From assembly GCF_035046505.1 (NCBI RefSeq), contig NC_089826.1:80920254-80984253 (forward strand): a DNA stretch of 64,000 bases, read 5' to 3'. Origin of the DNA: Tiliqua scincoides (taxonomy: Eukaryota; Chordata; Lepidosauria; Squamata; Scincidae). Below, one piece after another: positions 46,258-58,011 of this stretch. Made by a program: the position numbers and the translations under genes. Each line of letters begins with the position of its first letter. The stretch's first letter is position 1. Under the pieces are notes generated by a model, which saw only the letters and a list, made by a program, of their open reading frames with translations, had not been told where the DNA came from and searched no databases.

Positions 46258-46724
46258 CAGGGATGCCCAAACTCCAGCCCTGGGGCCACTTGCGGCCCTT
46301 GAGGACTCTCAATTCGGCCCGCGGGGAGCCCTCAGTCTCCAGTGAGCCTCTGGCCCTCCAGAGAGATGCTGGAGCCCACGCTGGCCCAACGCAACTGCTC
46401 TCAGCATGACTGCCAACTGTTTGACCTCTTGCATGAGCTGTGGAACGAGAGCTCCCTCCACTGCTTGCTGTTTCATGTCTGTGATACAGCAGCGGCAGCA
46501 AAGGAAAGGCTGGCCTTGCTTTGTGCAAGGCATTTTATATGCCTTGAGTTACTGCAAGACCTTCATCCCTATAAGTTCCATCTCTAATATATTTATTTAT
46601 GTAAATTTATTCAAATTTGAATTTTATTCAAATTTGAAATGTAAATTAATTCTTTTTTCCTGGCCCCCAACACAGTGTCAGAGAGATGATGTGGCCCTCC
46701 TGCCAAAAGGTTTGGTTACCCCTG
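46258..46724. mobile_element. hAT-like element, CAGGGGTGTCCAAA family, inverted
   Basis: Reverse orientation relative to the 28.4 kb copy. Ends CAGGGATGCCCAAAC and GGTTTGGTTACCCCTG. Perfect 8-bp target duplication TTTTAAAT at 46250-46257 and 46725-46732. In TAPT1 intron 1. Includes a 93-codon chance frame, not a gene. Confidence 0.92.
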
Positions 46725-47828
46725 TTTTAAATCTAAAAATAAGACTCATTCAATTTCTCAACAAGAAGGGAAACATTTATTGTAACACTGACAAAAGTAG
46801 GTTAATTTGTGTGCTTTCAGGAAAGCCAGTACAAATCTTAAAGTGAAATTATGATTTTTACATTCAGAGAAAGTAACTGAAGAAATTCATACAATTGAAA
46901 TACTTGTTGTTGTTTGTTATGTTTGCTTATGTCACAAAAATGATAGATCAAAAGGCTCTGCCTTTAATGGGCTTCCCATTAAAATGTCCATGTGCATGAC
47001 TGGAAACCCCCCAGGCACCTGTTTTTCTAGGTGCTTAAAAAGATGATACTGGCAACTAAAAATACTTGCGGCGTAAACTGGTCATTTATCTCTGCCTCAG
47101 CTGCTGTTATCCTTGTCCAGTGGAGAGACAGTCCCAGGAAAATTATCAGAGGGCTAGAAACAATGAGATAACTAATACATGCGTGACAAAGGAAGTAGCA
47201 GGAAAGAGAGGATGCAAGGTTAGTGGTAGTTGCAGCTGGAACAACTTTGTGTCTGCCTTCCTTCAGAGAAGTGAACAGGCAATACGGTGGTTTGGGTCAA
47301 ATCCAAAGCCTCTTCTCTCTGCTGTGTCAACAAGCCTGGCAGAGCTATGAGTTTCAGGCTAGATAGGTAAATTTAATTAGTAAGTACAAAGCAATATGAC
47401 AAACACACCTATAATTTTTTTCCCTGTGCAACTTACTGTGGTTCTTCGTGTAGAATCTCCTTGCCTCTCAGACATAAATGTTTAAATGGGCAAGTGCATG
47501 GAGTTGTGATGGCACCTCACAGTCGTGTTCCTTCATTAACCGCATACCTGAGCCAAGTCCTACTTGCTACCCCAGCCTCAAACTGCTCACTTTCTTTTAC
47601 CTTACAAAAATCTCTATCCCAGCTTTCTAGAAGCTAAGGGGGGCTCATGAATATAATTAAAACTCATAATAAAACTTAGCAATTGAAATGTATGAGTTTT
47701 CGCTAATTAAAACTGCATAAATGTACATATGACTAAGTGCTCTGAGCAAAAGAAATTTTTCTTTGGTTGTGTAATATCAGAAAAGGCATTCCTTCATCTG
47801 TGAGAGAAGACACCTGTGCTAAGTGTTT

Positions 47829-48306
47829 GTTGGCATCCTTCAGTCTCAGAAGACTATGGTATCGCGCTCTGAATGGTGGTTCTGGAACAGAGTGTCCTCT
47901 CCAGTGCGCAAAGCCTGGGTAAAGTAGATATGAAGGAAAACTGTTACCCATGCAGCAAATTCCCCCCTCTCCACGTCGCTGAAGTGGTCCATTGGACAGG
48001 CAGAGGCCAATACAGTTGGTTCCAGCAGTGTTGCAGGAGTTGCCAGAACATGACTGTGTTCAGCCATGAACTGCCTCAGGGACTCCGGCTCCAGATTCTG
48101 CCTCGAGGTTGACTCCTGAAGCCTTTTCCATAACTGGATGTAGCCACAAGGCAGTGGAGGTTTGGGATCAGAGTTTTCCTTCTCTCAGATGAGCTGCCTT
48201 CCCAGGCTAATGAGTCCCATCTACCCGTTGGCTGTTTAGTCGCCTCTTACAACAAGTACAGCCAAACTGAGGGCCTATTCTTATTCCCAGCCCCCAGGGG
48301 AAGAAG
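47829..48306 (-). mobile_element. Diverged LINE-tail element
   Basis: Begins on the + strand with TTGGCATCCTTCAGTCTCAG and TATGGTATCGCGCTCTGAA, the complement of the zinc-finger LINE tail. It then departs into other sequence (GTCGCCTCTTACAACAAG, GGCCTATTCTTATTCCCAG) up to about 48306. It is probably an older or different subfamily using the same 3' end. The boundary at 48306 is approximate. Confidence 0.6.
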
Positions 48307-48896
48307 GCACCTGCAATCTATGGACATGCAAGGATGAGTTTTATTGTGTATTAACAGTTTTTTTACAAATCTGCTGTTGATTAATCAAGTGCATCTTTAG
48401 TGGTAAGCTATAAAACCACTCTAGCTACGAAAGATTTCTTTAAATAGATGGGCCTTGCACAGCTTCCTGAACGATAATAACAAGAAATAATGGCTTCACC
48501 TGACAATTTGTTCCAAGTCTTCAGAACCTCTCCTGAGAGGTTTCTCTCTGAAGTTTAAATTTCCCTGCAGTGATGGGATCTTGATCCTAACACCTCATAA
48601 AGAGAGAGTTTATCTGAAGTTTTCCAGGTCATTCAGGGTTTCAAAGATTAAAACCAATGCCTTGTGCCTGGAAGCTGTGAGGCAGCTTATGCAATTGCCA
48701 CAAAATGGGTTGAATAGGGGCATTCCTTTCCGCATCAGACTGGGTGAGGTGTGGTGTTCTTCACCAGCTGCAGCTTCCATATGATCTCCAATGGTAACCT
48801 TGCATACAGCACATTAAATTGATTAGTCACAGAAGCATGGGTGTCCGTGACCAAATCACAACTGTCTAAGAGGGGATGTTGCCCAGGTATCTCGTG

Positions 48897-49252
48897 CAGT
48901 GATCTTCAACCTTTTTCTTTAAATGTACACTTAGGGCCCAATCCCATCCAATTTTCCATTGCTGGTGCAATTGTGTCAGTGGGGTGTGCGCTGCATCCTG
49001 TGGTGGAGGGGCAGTCACTGGGGTCTTCTCAAAGTAGGGGAACCTGTGCTCCCTTACCACAGGGCTGCACTGTGGCTATGCCTGAGCTGGAAAGTTGGAT
49101 AGGATTGGGCCCTCAGAAGGCACTAAAATGGTCAAGGCACACCATCAATTTTGACAGCTGACAAGGCACATCACACTGCTGGCTGGGGGCTCACACCCTG
49201 ATTCCCTGGCACACCTGCGGATCATTCACGGCACAGTGGTTGAAAATAGTTG
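48897..49252. mobile_element. hAT-like MITE containing a second MITE
   Basis: CAGTGATCTTCAACC at the left; GGCACAGTGGTTGAAAATAG at the right. Flanks ATCTCGTG (48889-48896) and ATCTGGTG (49253-49260) match 7 of 8. A ~186-bp inverted-repeat element occupies 48930-49115. Confidence 0.87.
48930..49115. mobile_element. ~186-bp inverted-repeat element nested in a hAT-like MITE
   Basis: CTTAGGGCCCAATCCCATCC and TTGGATAGGATTGGGCCCTC ends. The middle has CATCCTGTGGTGGAGGGG. It splits the hAT-like element at 48897-49252. Confidence 0.83.
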
Positions 49253-49260
49253 ATCTGGTG

Positions 49261-51089
49261 TCTTTAATAGAAGGTGCATCTGGTCACAGCAGTCACCTGA
49301 TTTATAATAGCACTCCTAGAGTATGTATCTCGAGAGAACAAGAGAAACCCCACTGCTAACAGGTAAAGTGTCCCCCCCCCAGAAAAGCCCGGTTTCCCTA
49401 ACAACAATGTTCAGATTTTTTGTAGATTTGGAACCCTGAACAATTGACAAGATATTGACATTTGACTTACTATTACTTGATCATAGTCAAATCTTCCATG
49501 GAGTCAAGACTTCCCTTGTAAAAGTATTAGTTTACCTTTAGTTTACCATATACATCACTCCTATATGTTTTTGTCAGTTTATACATATGTGAAAACATTT
49601 TCTACTGTTTGTAAACCAGACATTCCAAACACACCATTTCACACATTACACAGGACACTTTCAGAGTGCAAAAAGTAACTTGTTAAAAGATCTCTTCAGA
49701 CTTTGTTATTCATATACTTTGGACATGAAAGTAGATGATATTTCCTTATTTTTGAAAGATGATCTGCTGGTATACTGTAGAGTCAGAGGGAATCTTAGCA
49801 GAGATGTTGGTGCCAATGTTACAGCTGCTATATTTCAGCTGCTATTTCAGTCAGTCTTGTATATTATGATCTAGGTGGAATGCCTAATTTATGTTTGGCT
49901 AATGCCTTCACAATTGAACTCTTAGGTTCTTTGAGGGCTAGTCTCCAGAATCTGTGAAAAAAATATTGGTTTGAGAACTCCTAATCAAGTTGTTACTTTG
50001 GTACAACAGTCATCGTATTTGCTAAGTAGATAACACAGTGGGGTCCCTGTTCCCTGACCATGGCTTTTGGCCACTGCAGCAGAAAATCAGCTAAGAGTAA
50101 CAGATAGCCTTGGCTGTAGCAGCCTGCAGACAGCTGTTGATTCAATCTATTCTAGAGTATCAACACAGCCTTTGCTTAGCTCTGGGATAATATGAAGACT
50201 AATTGGATTTGAGCCTGACTACTTGAGAGCTTTCCAAATTCCACCCTCTCACCCCGAAGAGAATAAAGTGTTTGCACAATTACTAGATGATGGCTTACAT
50301 TTTTAATACACTTAAAGTATATGCTTGTCCAGCTTTTTCCTTTCCAAGTCAGTAAAAGTAGATATTTAAGATTCAGGTGGTGCTATTGAAGAAAGCATTG
50401 CAGATTGTAGCACAGGAATGCAAATTTTAAAATGAGAAAGTATGTTCCAGTTTATACAGGCACGCTACTGTCTGTATATTTAAGCCCAGGCTCGGGGGGG
50501 AGGGGTGGTGGGGAAGAGTGGTTGATCATTATAAACCCTGAACGTTCTGTTCCCCAGGAAGAAATAAACTGTCCAGTCTTTTTCGGGTCTGTTACAAAAT
50601 CTAGAAAATGTCCTCTCATACTGTGCTACTGTTGAGAAAAAAGGGAATCATGGCAGTTTTAAGTCTTCTTGGTTTTTATGGAGGCAGTGGACATAGTTTG
50701 TGACCAGAAATTTGTCAGGGCAAGAGATTTTCCTTTGAATTGATCTCCCTGAACTTTGTTTCAAAAATTCAAGATTTTTCTGAAGTACTTTCCTTTATCA
50801 TTTGAAGAAAATCCATCAGATAGATAGCTTTAATTGGCTTGTATTTCCCCAGTAGGGTGAATATTGTTATGCTTGCTGTGCCCTCAATAATGTGCCAGCC
50901 AAACCCTGTTTCCCAGTATGGCTTTCTGACTGCTGCTTGAACAACTTTGCTGCCATTTCTTGCTGAGAAGTGTATTGGTGGTCAGACTAAGTTTTGGGTT
51001 GGTGGTGGCGTGCCCTCCCCCTGTAATTCAGACACGCCGATTGTCAACAAGGGAAGAACAAGGACTTGTGGAGGGTGGGTGTTGCTGTC
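49261..51089. other. TAPT1 intron 1, unique sequence
   Basis: No exon or repeat recognised. AT-rich with no frame of interest. Confidence 0.5.
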
Positions 51090-51097
51090 CTGTAAAG

Positions 51098-51467
51098 CAG
51101 TTGTCTTCAACCTTTTTTGTGCCACGATTCCCCCCCCCACAAAATGTGTGAGACTAGGGACCCACTGCTGATCTTGCCCTTCTCCTGAGACCCAATTCAC
51201 CTACCCTTCAGCTTCCCCGTTTCCCCCACCTCTTCCCCCCACCCTGTGAGATAGCAGCCTGAGCAGGGCTGGCCTTAGGAGCTGCAGGGCAAGTCATTGA
51301 AAAGAGGCTGTGCAGGATTATATCAAGAACTCAGTTTTGATAAGGCCGTACCATGATTAGATTGGATCCAAGCCCTCTCTTGCACAGACTTAAAAAGGTT
51401 GCCACAACTCCCCAAATGAAGTTTTGCAAGCCAATAGGGGATGCAGCCCACAGGTTGAAGAACACTA
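51098..51467. mobile_element. hAT-like MITE
   Basis: CAGTTGTCTTCAACCTTTTT and CAGGTTGAAGAACACTA are inverted ends. Flanks CTGTAAAG (51090-51097) and CTATAAAG (51468-51475) match 7 of 8. In TAPT1 intron 1. Confidence 0.82.
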
Positions 51468-52297
51468 CTATAAAGCATGCGTTTTCTTCTTTAGGACAAC
51501 CTGTGAAGTCTCCAGAAAAGTGGGGAAATGCAGCTTATCCTTTTATTCACAGTTTATCCTTTTATTCATAGGAGAGTGCTCTCTTGCTAGAAGGATAGTT
51601 TGCTTTCTGCTTATATAGAAAGAAGCAGCAGCCACATTTCTCACTCTTCTGTGGTCTCTGTAGGCTGCCAGACAACTCTTCTTGTTTTCAAAGCAGCGTG
51701 GGAAGCCGTGCCTTGCTGGTTGTCTTTGCCAGCCCTAATAGTTGATCAAAAGGCTGAGGTGGAAGTGTGAGAGTGTGGGGAAATTGATGAACTTTACTGG
51801 TGGCTGTGGGAGAGGGGGAATTGATTACTTTTGACAGAAAGCTCAGGAAGCAGCCTTTTCCCCCTCCTTTCAAGCTTAAATTTCAGTGCGACAGTGTCTT
51901 CCTTCATTTGCTTTGTAGCTGCCTGTCTCCAGCCTTCCATTTGGGGCTTTGTTCACTTTGTGACCCATACTGTGGTTCCATCTGCCTCCCAAAAGGTCTG
52001 CCTGGTTACTTTAATGTGCCAGACCATCCAACCTGAGTTTGACATTCTTGCCTACTCTTATGTGTTTCTTTTCTGTTCTACAGATGGATTCCTGAAATCT
52101 TTAGGACTCTTGGCACCAAATTTAAATGCAGGTGTATGCCTGATCTTTCTTGTAGAAAGAGTGAGTGTTCTGGAGGGTGCCCTTAACAGAAATGGTGACT
52201 GCCTGCTGAACTGAAGCAGAGGCAGCCTGCACATGTTCTGAAACATTCTTGAGCATTTTATGCATTTCAGTGTTGCACTCAGGAGTTTAGTATCAGA

Positions 52298-52617
52298 TGT
52301 TGGCAACCTTCAGTCTCGAAAGACTATGGTATCGCGCTCTGAAAGGTGGTTCTGGAACAGCGTCTAGTGTGGCTGAAAAGGCCAATTCGGGAGTGACAAT
52401 CCCTTCCACACTGGGAGCAAGTGCAGTCTGTCCCTGGTCTTTCTCCCTGGCTATGAGCCTTTCTTCTTTGCCTCTTAGCCTCAGACTGTTGGCCAAGTGT
52501 CTCTTCAAACTGGGAAAGGCCATGCTGCACAGCCTGTCTCCAAGCGGGCCGCTCAGAGGCCAGGGTTTCCCACTTGTTGAGGTCTACTCCTAAGGCCTTC
52601 AGATCCCTCTTGCAGAG
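52298..52617 (-). mobile_element. 5'-truncated zinc-finger LINE
   Basis: Reverse-strand copy of the same ORF2 end: the shared tail at 52298-52325, then complement of the finger region (CSQCGRDCHSRIGLFSH) and upstream codons, truncated near the codons for DICKRDL. The frame stays open over about 68 residues. It lies in TAPT1 intron 1, antisense to the gene. Confidence 0.88.
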
Positions 52618-52915
52618 AATTGGGCATGGATTTGAAGTACAGGTTTAAATCCCTATTTTTAAATATGAAAATATCCATTATCTTTTGACTCTTCCTTCAT
52701 AGCCACGTACTGTATTCTATTGGTCTGCATACGTGCCAGAATTTTAGATCTGTATCCTCAGGTGTATGACCTATTTTCAGCCATAGATTCACCTTGAAGA
52801 CATTAGTGACTCCTAATCTAGAGACAGGCAGCCAAAACAAGTGCACATAAGCTAGCAAGAGGGAGGAGGAGATGAGCTAAGCCCTACATTTCTCAGTACA
52901 CATGTAGAGGACGGA

Positions 52916-53090
52916 GGGCCCCATCCTTTCCAACACCTGTGCAGCTGCAATGCAGCCCCGGGGTAAAGGAACAAATGTTCCCTTACTTTGAGGAGGCCTT
53001 GGCGACTGTCTCCCCACCAGAGGATGCAGCACATGCCCCATTGGCACGGCTGCATCGGCACTGGAAAATTGGATAGGATTGGGCCCTAAG
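52916..53090. mobile_element. ~175-bp inverted-repeat element (GGGCCCAATCC family)
   Basis: GGGCCCCATCCTTTCCAAC and TTGGATAGGATTGGGCCCTA ends, reverse middle orientation (GAGGATGCAGCACATGCCCC). Confidence 0.75.
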
Positions 53091-53294
53091 TGTGCAAAAG
53101 ACCTAAAATGAATGTTTAATTTTTTTAAAAAAGCATAGAATTTACAGCAACTCTATAAGTAAAATACATTGAAAATGTTTATGTTGGTTTTTATTTTGGG
53201 TATTCATACATAAAATTGGGTGCTACAGTTTTGAGACTATTGGAAATAACAGACTTAAGTTTGAATACTTTGGGTTTAGAAAGTCAAACTAGGA

Positions 53295-53445
53295 ACCTGA
53301 AGAATCAGGTTCAAAACCATATTCCACTATGAAATTCATTGCGTGATCTTGGGTCACTTGTTCTCTGTGTCTCACAGAGTTGTTTTGAGGATAAATGGAA
53401 ATGGTGAAGAAGTACAGATACCACCTTGAAATCCTTGGAGCAGAG
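53295..53445 (+). repeat. MIR-like SINE remnant
   Basis: GTGATCTTGGGTCACTTGTT, CTCACAGAGTTGTTTTGAGG and ATAAATGGAAATGG match the MIR-type core and 3' half. In TAPT1 intron 1. Confidence 0.6.
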
Positions 53446-54392
53446 TCCTCAACCTTGTGCAGTTATGGGCACTTGGGGTATTTTGAGAAAGGGTGGCAGG
53501 AAGCATCACAAAATAGCTTCTGAGAAGGACATGACCCATTGCAAAATGGCTCCTAAACGGGGGAGTCACAAGTATATCTAATCAATTTATGTGCTCTTGA
53601 TTGAAGGCAAGTCTTGTATTAAAATGTTAACTGTAACCTACTATTATGTCATCACTTATGCTAGGTCCTGATTATGAGATTTCAGAGAGGTATCGATCTG
53701 CTAATGTTGGAAGCAGGGTGCTGTAGTAGGTGGGATTGGTCTAATCCAGGAAGGCAGTTCTGGCATTCGTACTGGCAATTACTCTTGGACTTCCTCTTAA
53801 CATGGAGGTTCCATTCCTATCTCTGAATAACAGGTGCCTCGAACAGAGGAGGGTTCTTGTCATCATGAACCTCTGCAAGAAACCTCCAACAAGAAACTCT
53901 GCTTCCGAGCATCAGAGAGACACCTGGATATTGGAAGAGTGATGCTAGAGCACATTTAATTGGATTATTCCGTTGTCTTCAGTTCTTTAATTTTGGCAGT
54001 CTCTTGCAAAGGTGTATTAAGGATTAAAACACATCCTTGTACATGTTTTAAAAGATATTATAGTTGGAAGTTGTTTGACAACCCTTAAAACAATGTGTAG
54101 GTATTATAGAGGTAAAAAATTTCACACTTTCCCCCCACAACTTTGGACAGGCAGGGTTGCATCAGATTATTTTGTTTTCTAAATTATAATGGAAAAGCAG
54201 TTCACAATAATAAAAATAATTGGTGTTCTGAAAATTGATGTTAAAATGCCTGAACTAGTAGTAGTCAGCATTTTGGGGCTACGTGGTACCTTGTAGACAT
54301 TCATCAGGTGTGTCTGTTGTGACTGAGGAAGTTTCATCTGTTGAATTCTTCCTAAGTGCACCCTTCTTTAAGCGCAGTGTTGAGCCTAAAGA

Positions 54393-54579
54393 CTAAGGGC
54401 CCAATCATATCCAATTTTCCAGTGCAGGTGCAGTTGTGCCAGTGGGGTGTGCGCTGCATCCTGTGGTGGAGGGGCAGTCATAAGGGCCTTCTCAAAGTGT
54501 GGGAGCATATGCTTCCTTACCTTGGGGATGCATTGTGACTACACCAGAGCTGAAAAGTTGGATAGAACTGGGCCCTAAG
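54393..54579. mobile_element. ~187-bp inverted-repeat element (GGGCCCAATCC family)
   Basis: CTAAGGGCCCAATCATATCC and GTTGGATAGAACTGGGCCC ends, middle CATCCTGTGGTGGAGGGGC. In TAPT1 intron 1. Confidence 0.8.
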
Positions 54580-55609
54580 GCAAAGTGTGGGTTCATAGTG
54601 CTTAATTTGTAAAGTAAACATGATTTAGGAGATTGTGCAAAGTCTTTACTTTTTACATGGGGCAGGAGTTAAGTCAGCTACCTTAACTTACAGTTTTGCT
54701 TGCTTTTTGGAGCACAAGGAAAAATTTTAGGAGACATAACTCAACATAAATCAAAAGTTTCTTTGATATTATTATTGGTTATTTCTATCCATTGTTTCTG
54801 GGGCAAGTGATAGTAGGATTGAGACTGAAGACAATGAGAAGTGATAGGCAGGGTTTAGGAGCTTAATATCACTGCTTCTTTCAGTTATGAGTGGTATTGA
54901 TTGTTGTCATCGTGGTGGTTGTTTGAACTGTCAGGTGTTTTCAATAGCATTTTTGTATCTTTTCAGAATTAAGAGAAGCTGCACAAGTTCTACCATAGTT
55001 TACATTATGTATTGTGCATTACATTACTGCTGTATTGTCTGAAAAGTATGTAGAGAAAATACATAAGTATCTCCTGCATCCCTAGCATGTGCGTGTCTTT
55101 AGTGCAACTTTTTTTGATAGTTATCTTAGTTGAATATACGTAGTCTGCAAAGAAAGAGTTGGGTTACTAATGTGTGAAAATTGCAAATAAAATAAAAATT
55201 ACTGTAGAATTCAGACTAATAATGGAGGTTTTTGAGGTTGTAACAGTGTAAATGAAAATGTTTGTTTTTTTAAACAAATAATCCTAGACTTTTAGTCTTT
55301 CTGCAAAACTTGTCGTGTGTTGTTCTTTAGATTTTGTTTTTTTTTATAAAAAAAATCTAAGCAAAAGCATGTTAAACCTGTGCTTACCTCTGTCAGGTAT
55401 TCAGGTTGGTTCACATGTCGTGCCAAACCATGGTCTGTTCTCAAACTTGTGTGCTTGTTCCTGTTCACTCCAATATCCTTCCTGAATGTCTTGGTTTGAC
55501 CATATCATATTTTGATAAATATATTGATGTTTGCAAACTTCTAACCATGGTTAGCGTTTGCCCTATAAATCAAAATTGGAAACCAGTTCCTTCTGAAAAG
55601 TTCTGGAGC

Positions 55610-55796
55610 CTAAGGGCCCAATCCTATCCAACTTTCTAGCTCTGGTGTAGCCACAATGCAGCCCTGTGGTAAGGAAACACATGTTCCCATACCTTAAGAA
55701 GGCCCCAGTGACTGCTCCTCCACCACATGATACAGCGCACACCCCAAGGGCTCAACTGCACCAGCACTGGAAAATTGGATAGGATTGGGCCCTTAG
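55610..55796. mobile_element. ~187-bp inverted-repeat element, perfect 22-bp ends
   Basis: The best preserved copy. The first 22 bases (CTAAGGGCCCAATCC...) are the exact complement of the last 22 (55775-55796). No obvious target duplication. About 360 bp upstream of TAPT1 exon 2. Confidence 0.87.
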
Positions 55797-56153
55797 TTAT
55801 CTCTAAACAAAGATACAAGCTTTAATGAGCAAAAGTTTTGGCTTATTACCTACTTTGTGCTTTCAACTAGCACGTTTGTTACCCTTTATGGGAGAAGAAG
55901 GGTTGAAACAAAGCAGGAAGCCTGGAGCATAGTATAACTCTATGCATAGTAAACAACTCTGTGTAGTTGTAAAATAACCTGCATTATAGTTTGGAAAATG
56001 CATAAAGTACTCATAGGAGAATGGTTTAAATATGAAAAAATAATTAATTTAAATCTAGTCTGTTAGACATATTTTGAAATTAAAAAACACTTGGACAATT
56101 TTAAGTTTTAGTAAAGAGAATTTTGTCTGTTGTTGCTTCTTATCCCAATGTAG

Positions 56154-56284
56154 ATCTTTCACTGTTGAGATTCATCAATACAGAGCTAACAAGGGGCTAC
56201 TTCCTTGAACATAACGAAGCAAAGTATACAGAACGGCGAGAGAGGGTGTACACGTGCTTGCGGATACCAAGAGAATTGGAAAAG
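56154..56284 (+). CDS. TAPT1: TAPT1 exon 2
   Basis: This 131-nt exon begins after an acceptor (TTCTTATCCCAATGTAG) and ends at GAAAAG|GTAAAC. Joined to the single G left by exon 1 it reads DLSLLRFINTELTRGYFLEH and continues to YTCLRIPRELEK. Apart from a few residues (INTE for the mammalian LSAE) it matches the TAPT1 segment just before the first membrane helix. It ends in phase 0, where mammalian TAPT1 continues with LMVFGIF. The strong conservation, correct phases and canonical splice sites leave little doubt. The helices and C-terminal region are not in the window, so the gene is partial. Confidence 0.96.
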
Positions 56285-57597
56285 GTAAACTTAATTGACT
56301 TGGGTTAATAAATGCAACCTCTGATCTTGTGAAAAAACCCTCCAAAACTAATATTTAGAGTTTTCTAACACAAAAATGACTGATGGTTCACCTTCCCTTA
56401 ATTAATTTAATATGTGAATTTTCTTCTGGCTCTTTCTTCTGGTGGTCAGAGAATACCCTGGTGTTCACTTTGTCTTATGGAGGGTGATGCCATTACTGAA
56501 TACATAGGCTAGCCTCCAAAGATGTGATGAGCGTGTTGGGGGGAACAACATGTGCAGCCTAAGCTTCATTTATTTTCTCTGCAGCAATTCCACTGCCAAA
56601 GAGAAAAGTAATGGTTCAGTTTTAAAAGCAGCTTGTCTCTTGAAGTGGGAAGTGCTGCAAATAAGTTAGCAAATTGATGCCAGCCCTAATGTTTACGTCT
56701 GGAATGTTTAACCTGTGGCTCCTGCACCCTTGAGGAATGCATGAGGACTTCAGGGATAAAGGAAATATTTTTCCTTGATGCAAACTTTTTTTTTTTGAAC
56801 GACTGACAAGAGAGCTAGTGAACAAGAACACTAGCAGTGCGTGAAGGGTTTAAGCTGAATAATTCAAAACTGTGTTTTTCCTTTAAAAACTGTTTTCCTT
56901 GTTACTAAAGACACTGCAGCAATATTTTGTAAATGATCTAGATTAAACAAGGAGCTGTTATTTAAAATATATGCCAAACAAGCTAAAAGTGTGAGGGTCT
57001 ATTTTCACCACTGTAATGAAGCACTAATTGAGCATCTTTCAGCTCTTTAGTTGCGTGCAGTTTAAGGAGGGGGATCTTAAAATATTTAGAAACACAACCA
57101 GCATTTTTATGCTAACACAAAGACTTTAAGAGAGCTAAAGACACAGAATCTGGTATTTCAGAAATACTGCTTGCCTAGCACTGCCAGTTCTTCCATAATC
57201 TCTTCTTAGTTTCTTTCTAAGCTGATCGGAGCTATTTCACAGTTCTGTATAGTGAGGACTTCGTTTTAGTGAGGCTTGTGGTCTGAAAAATGAATTGCAT
57301 GAACATTTTAAGGTAGCAGGTCTTTATTAAAATTAAACTTGCAGGTGTAATTCAACATATCTTTTTTGTTTTGAGTGTGACTGACTGACTTTCTGGAAAG
57401 GTAGACTACAGCCTGTATTTTTTTTCTTAATGGTCATTGATACAGCTGGAAAAAAGTGTTCACTTCCCAGGGTGCTGTATATGAATGTCTTAATGAGCTT
57501 TGCTTCCTAAGTGGGGGAGAAGGGGAGGGTCTCAACTCCCATTACTGATCAGTGGAATTCTAAACATCAAGGAAAAGTAGTCTGCAGTCTTTTACAT

Positions 57598-57669
57598 ATC
57601 TGGGAGTAAGTTCCATTGAACTCAGTGGAGTGTACTTCTGAGGAGAGATGCCTAGGATTGCACTGTTAG
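57598..57669 (-). repeat. Palindromic TACTCAGAAGTAAGTCC repeat
   Basis: CTGGGAGTAAGTTCCATTG and CAGTGGAGTGTACTTCTGAGG. Other decayed copies are near 1264-1333, 1521-1570, 25401-25475, 39007-39105 and 59934-59975. Confidence 0.68.
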
Positions 57670-57776
57670 TCTTGGAAGTCAAGAGAGATTCCTTTGTTTG
57701 TGCTCCTCTGAAGAGAATGGTTCTAAACTTTTACTGTTTCTTCTCTTAGTACCTTTGCAGAACTATTGCTTAGATT

Positions 57777-58003
57777 AGTGGTTTTCAACTTTTTTGTCTC
57801 ATGGCACAATGACATGGCACTAAAATTGTCAAAGCACACCATCAGTTTTTTGACAATTGACAAGGCACGCCACACTGTTAGTCGGGGCTCACATCCCACA
57901 GTGGCCCTAATAACAAATGATCCTCCCCCAAACTTCCATACCGCACCTGCAAAGCATCCATGGCACACTAGTGTGCCACAGCACAGTGGTTGAAAATGGC
58001 TGA
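57777..58003. mobile_element. hAT-like MITE
   Basis: AGTGGTTTTCAACTTTTTTG and CAGTGGTTGAAAATGGCTGA ends. Flanks CTTAGATT (57769-57776) and CTTAGATG (58004-58011) match 7 of 8. Least interrupted copy of the CATGGCACA...TGTGCCA family here. Confidence 0.87.
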
Positions 58004-58011
58004 CTTAGATG

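Larger units (their letters stand above)
40768..56153 (+). other. TAPT1: TAPT1 intron 1
   Basis: GT-AG intron of about 15.4 kb. It opens with a degenerate ~100-bp minisatellite to about 42230. After that it is AT-richer and carries several ~180-bp inverted-repeat elements, three hAT-like elements, two LINE tails on the minus strand and one MIR. I found no other exon candidate. Confidence 0.85.
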
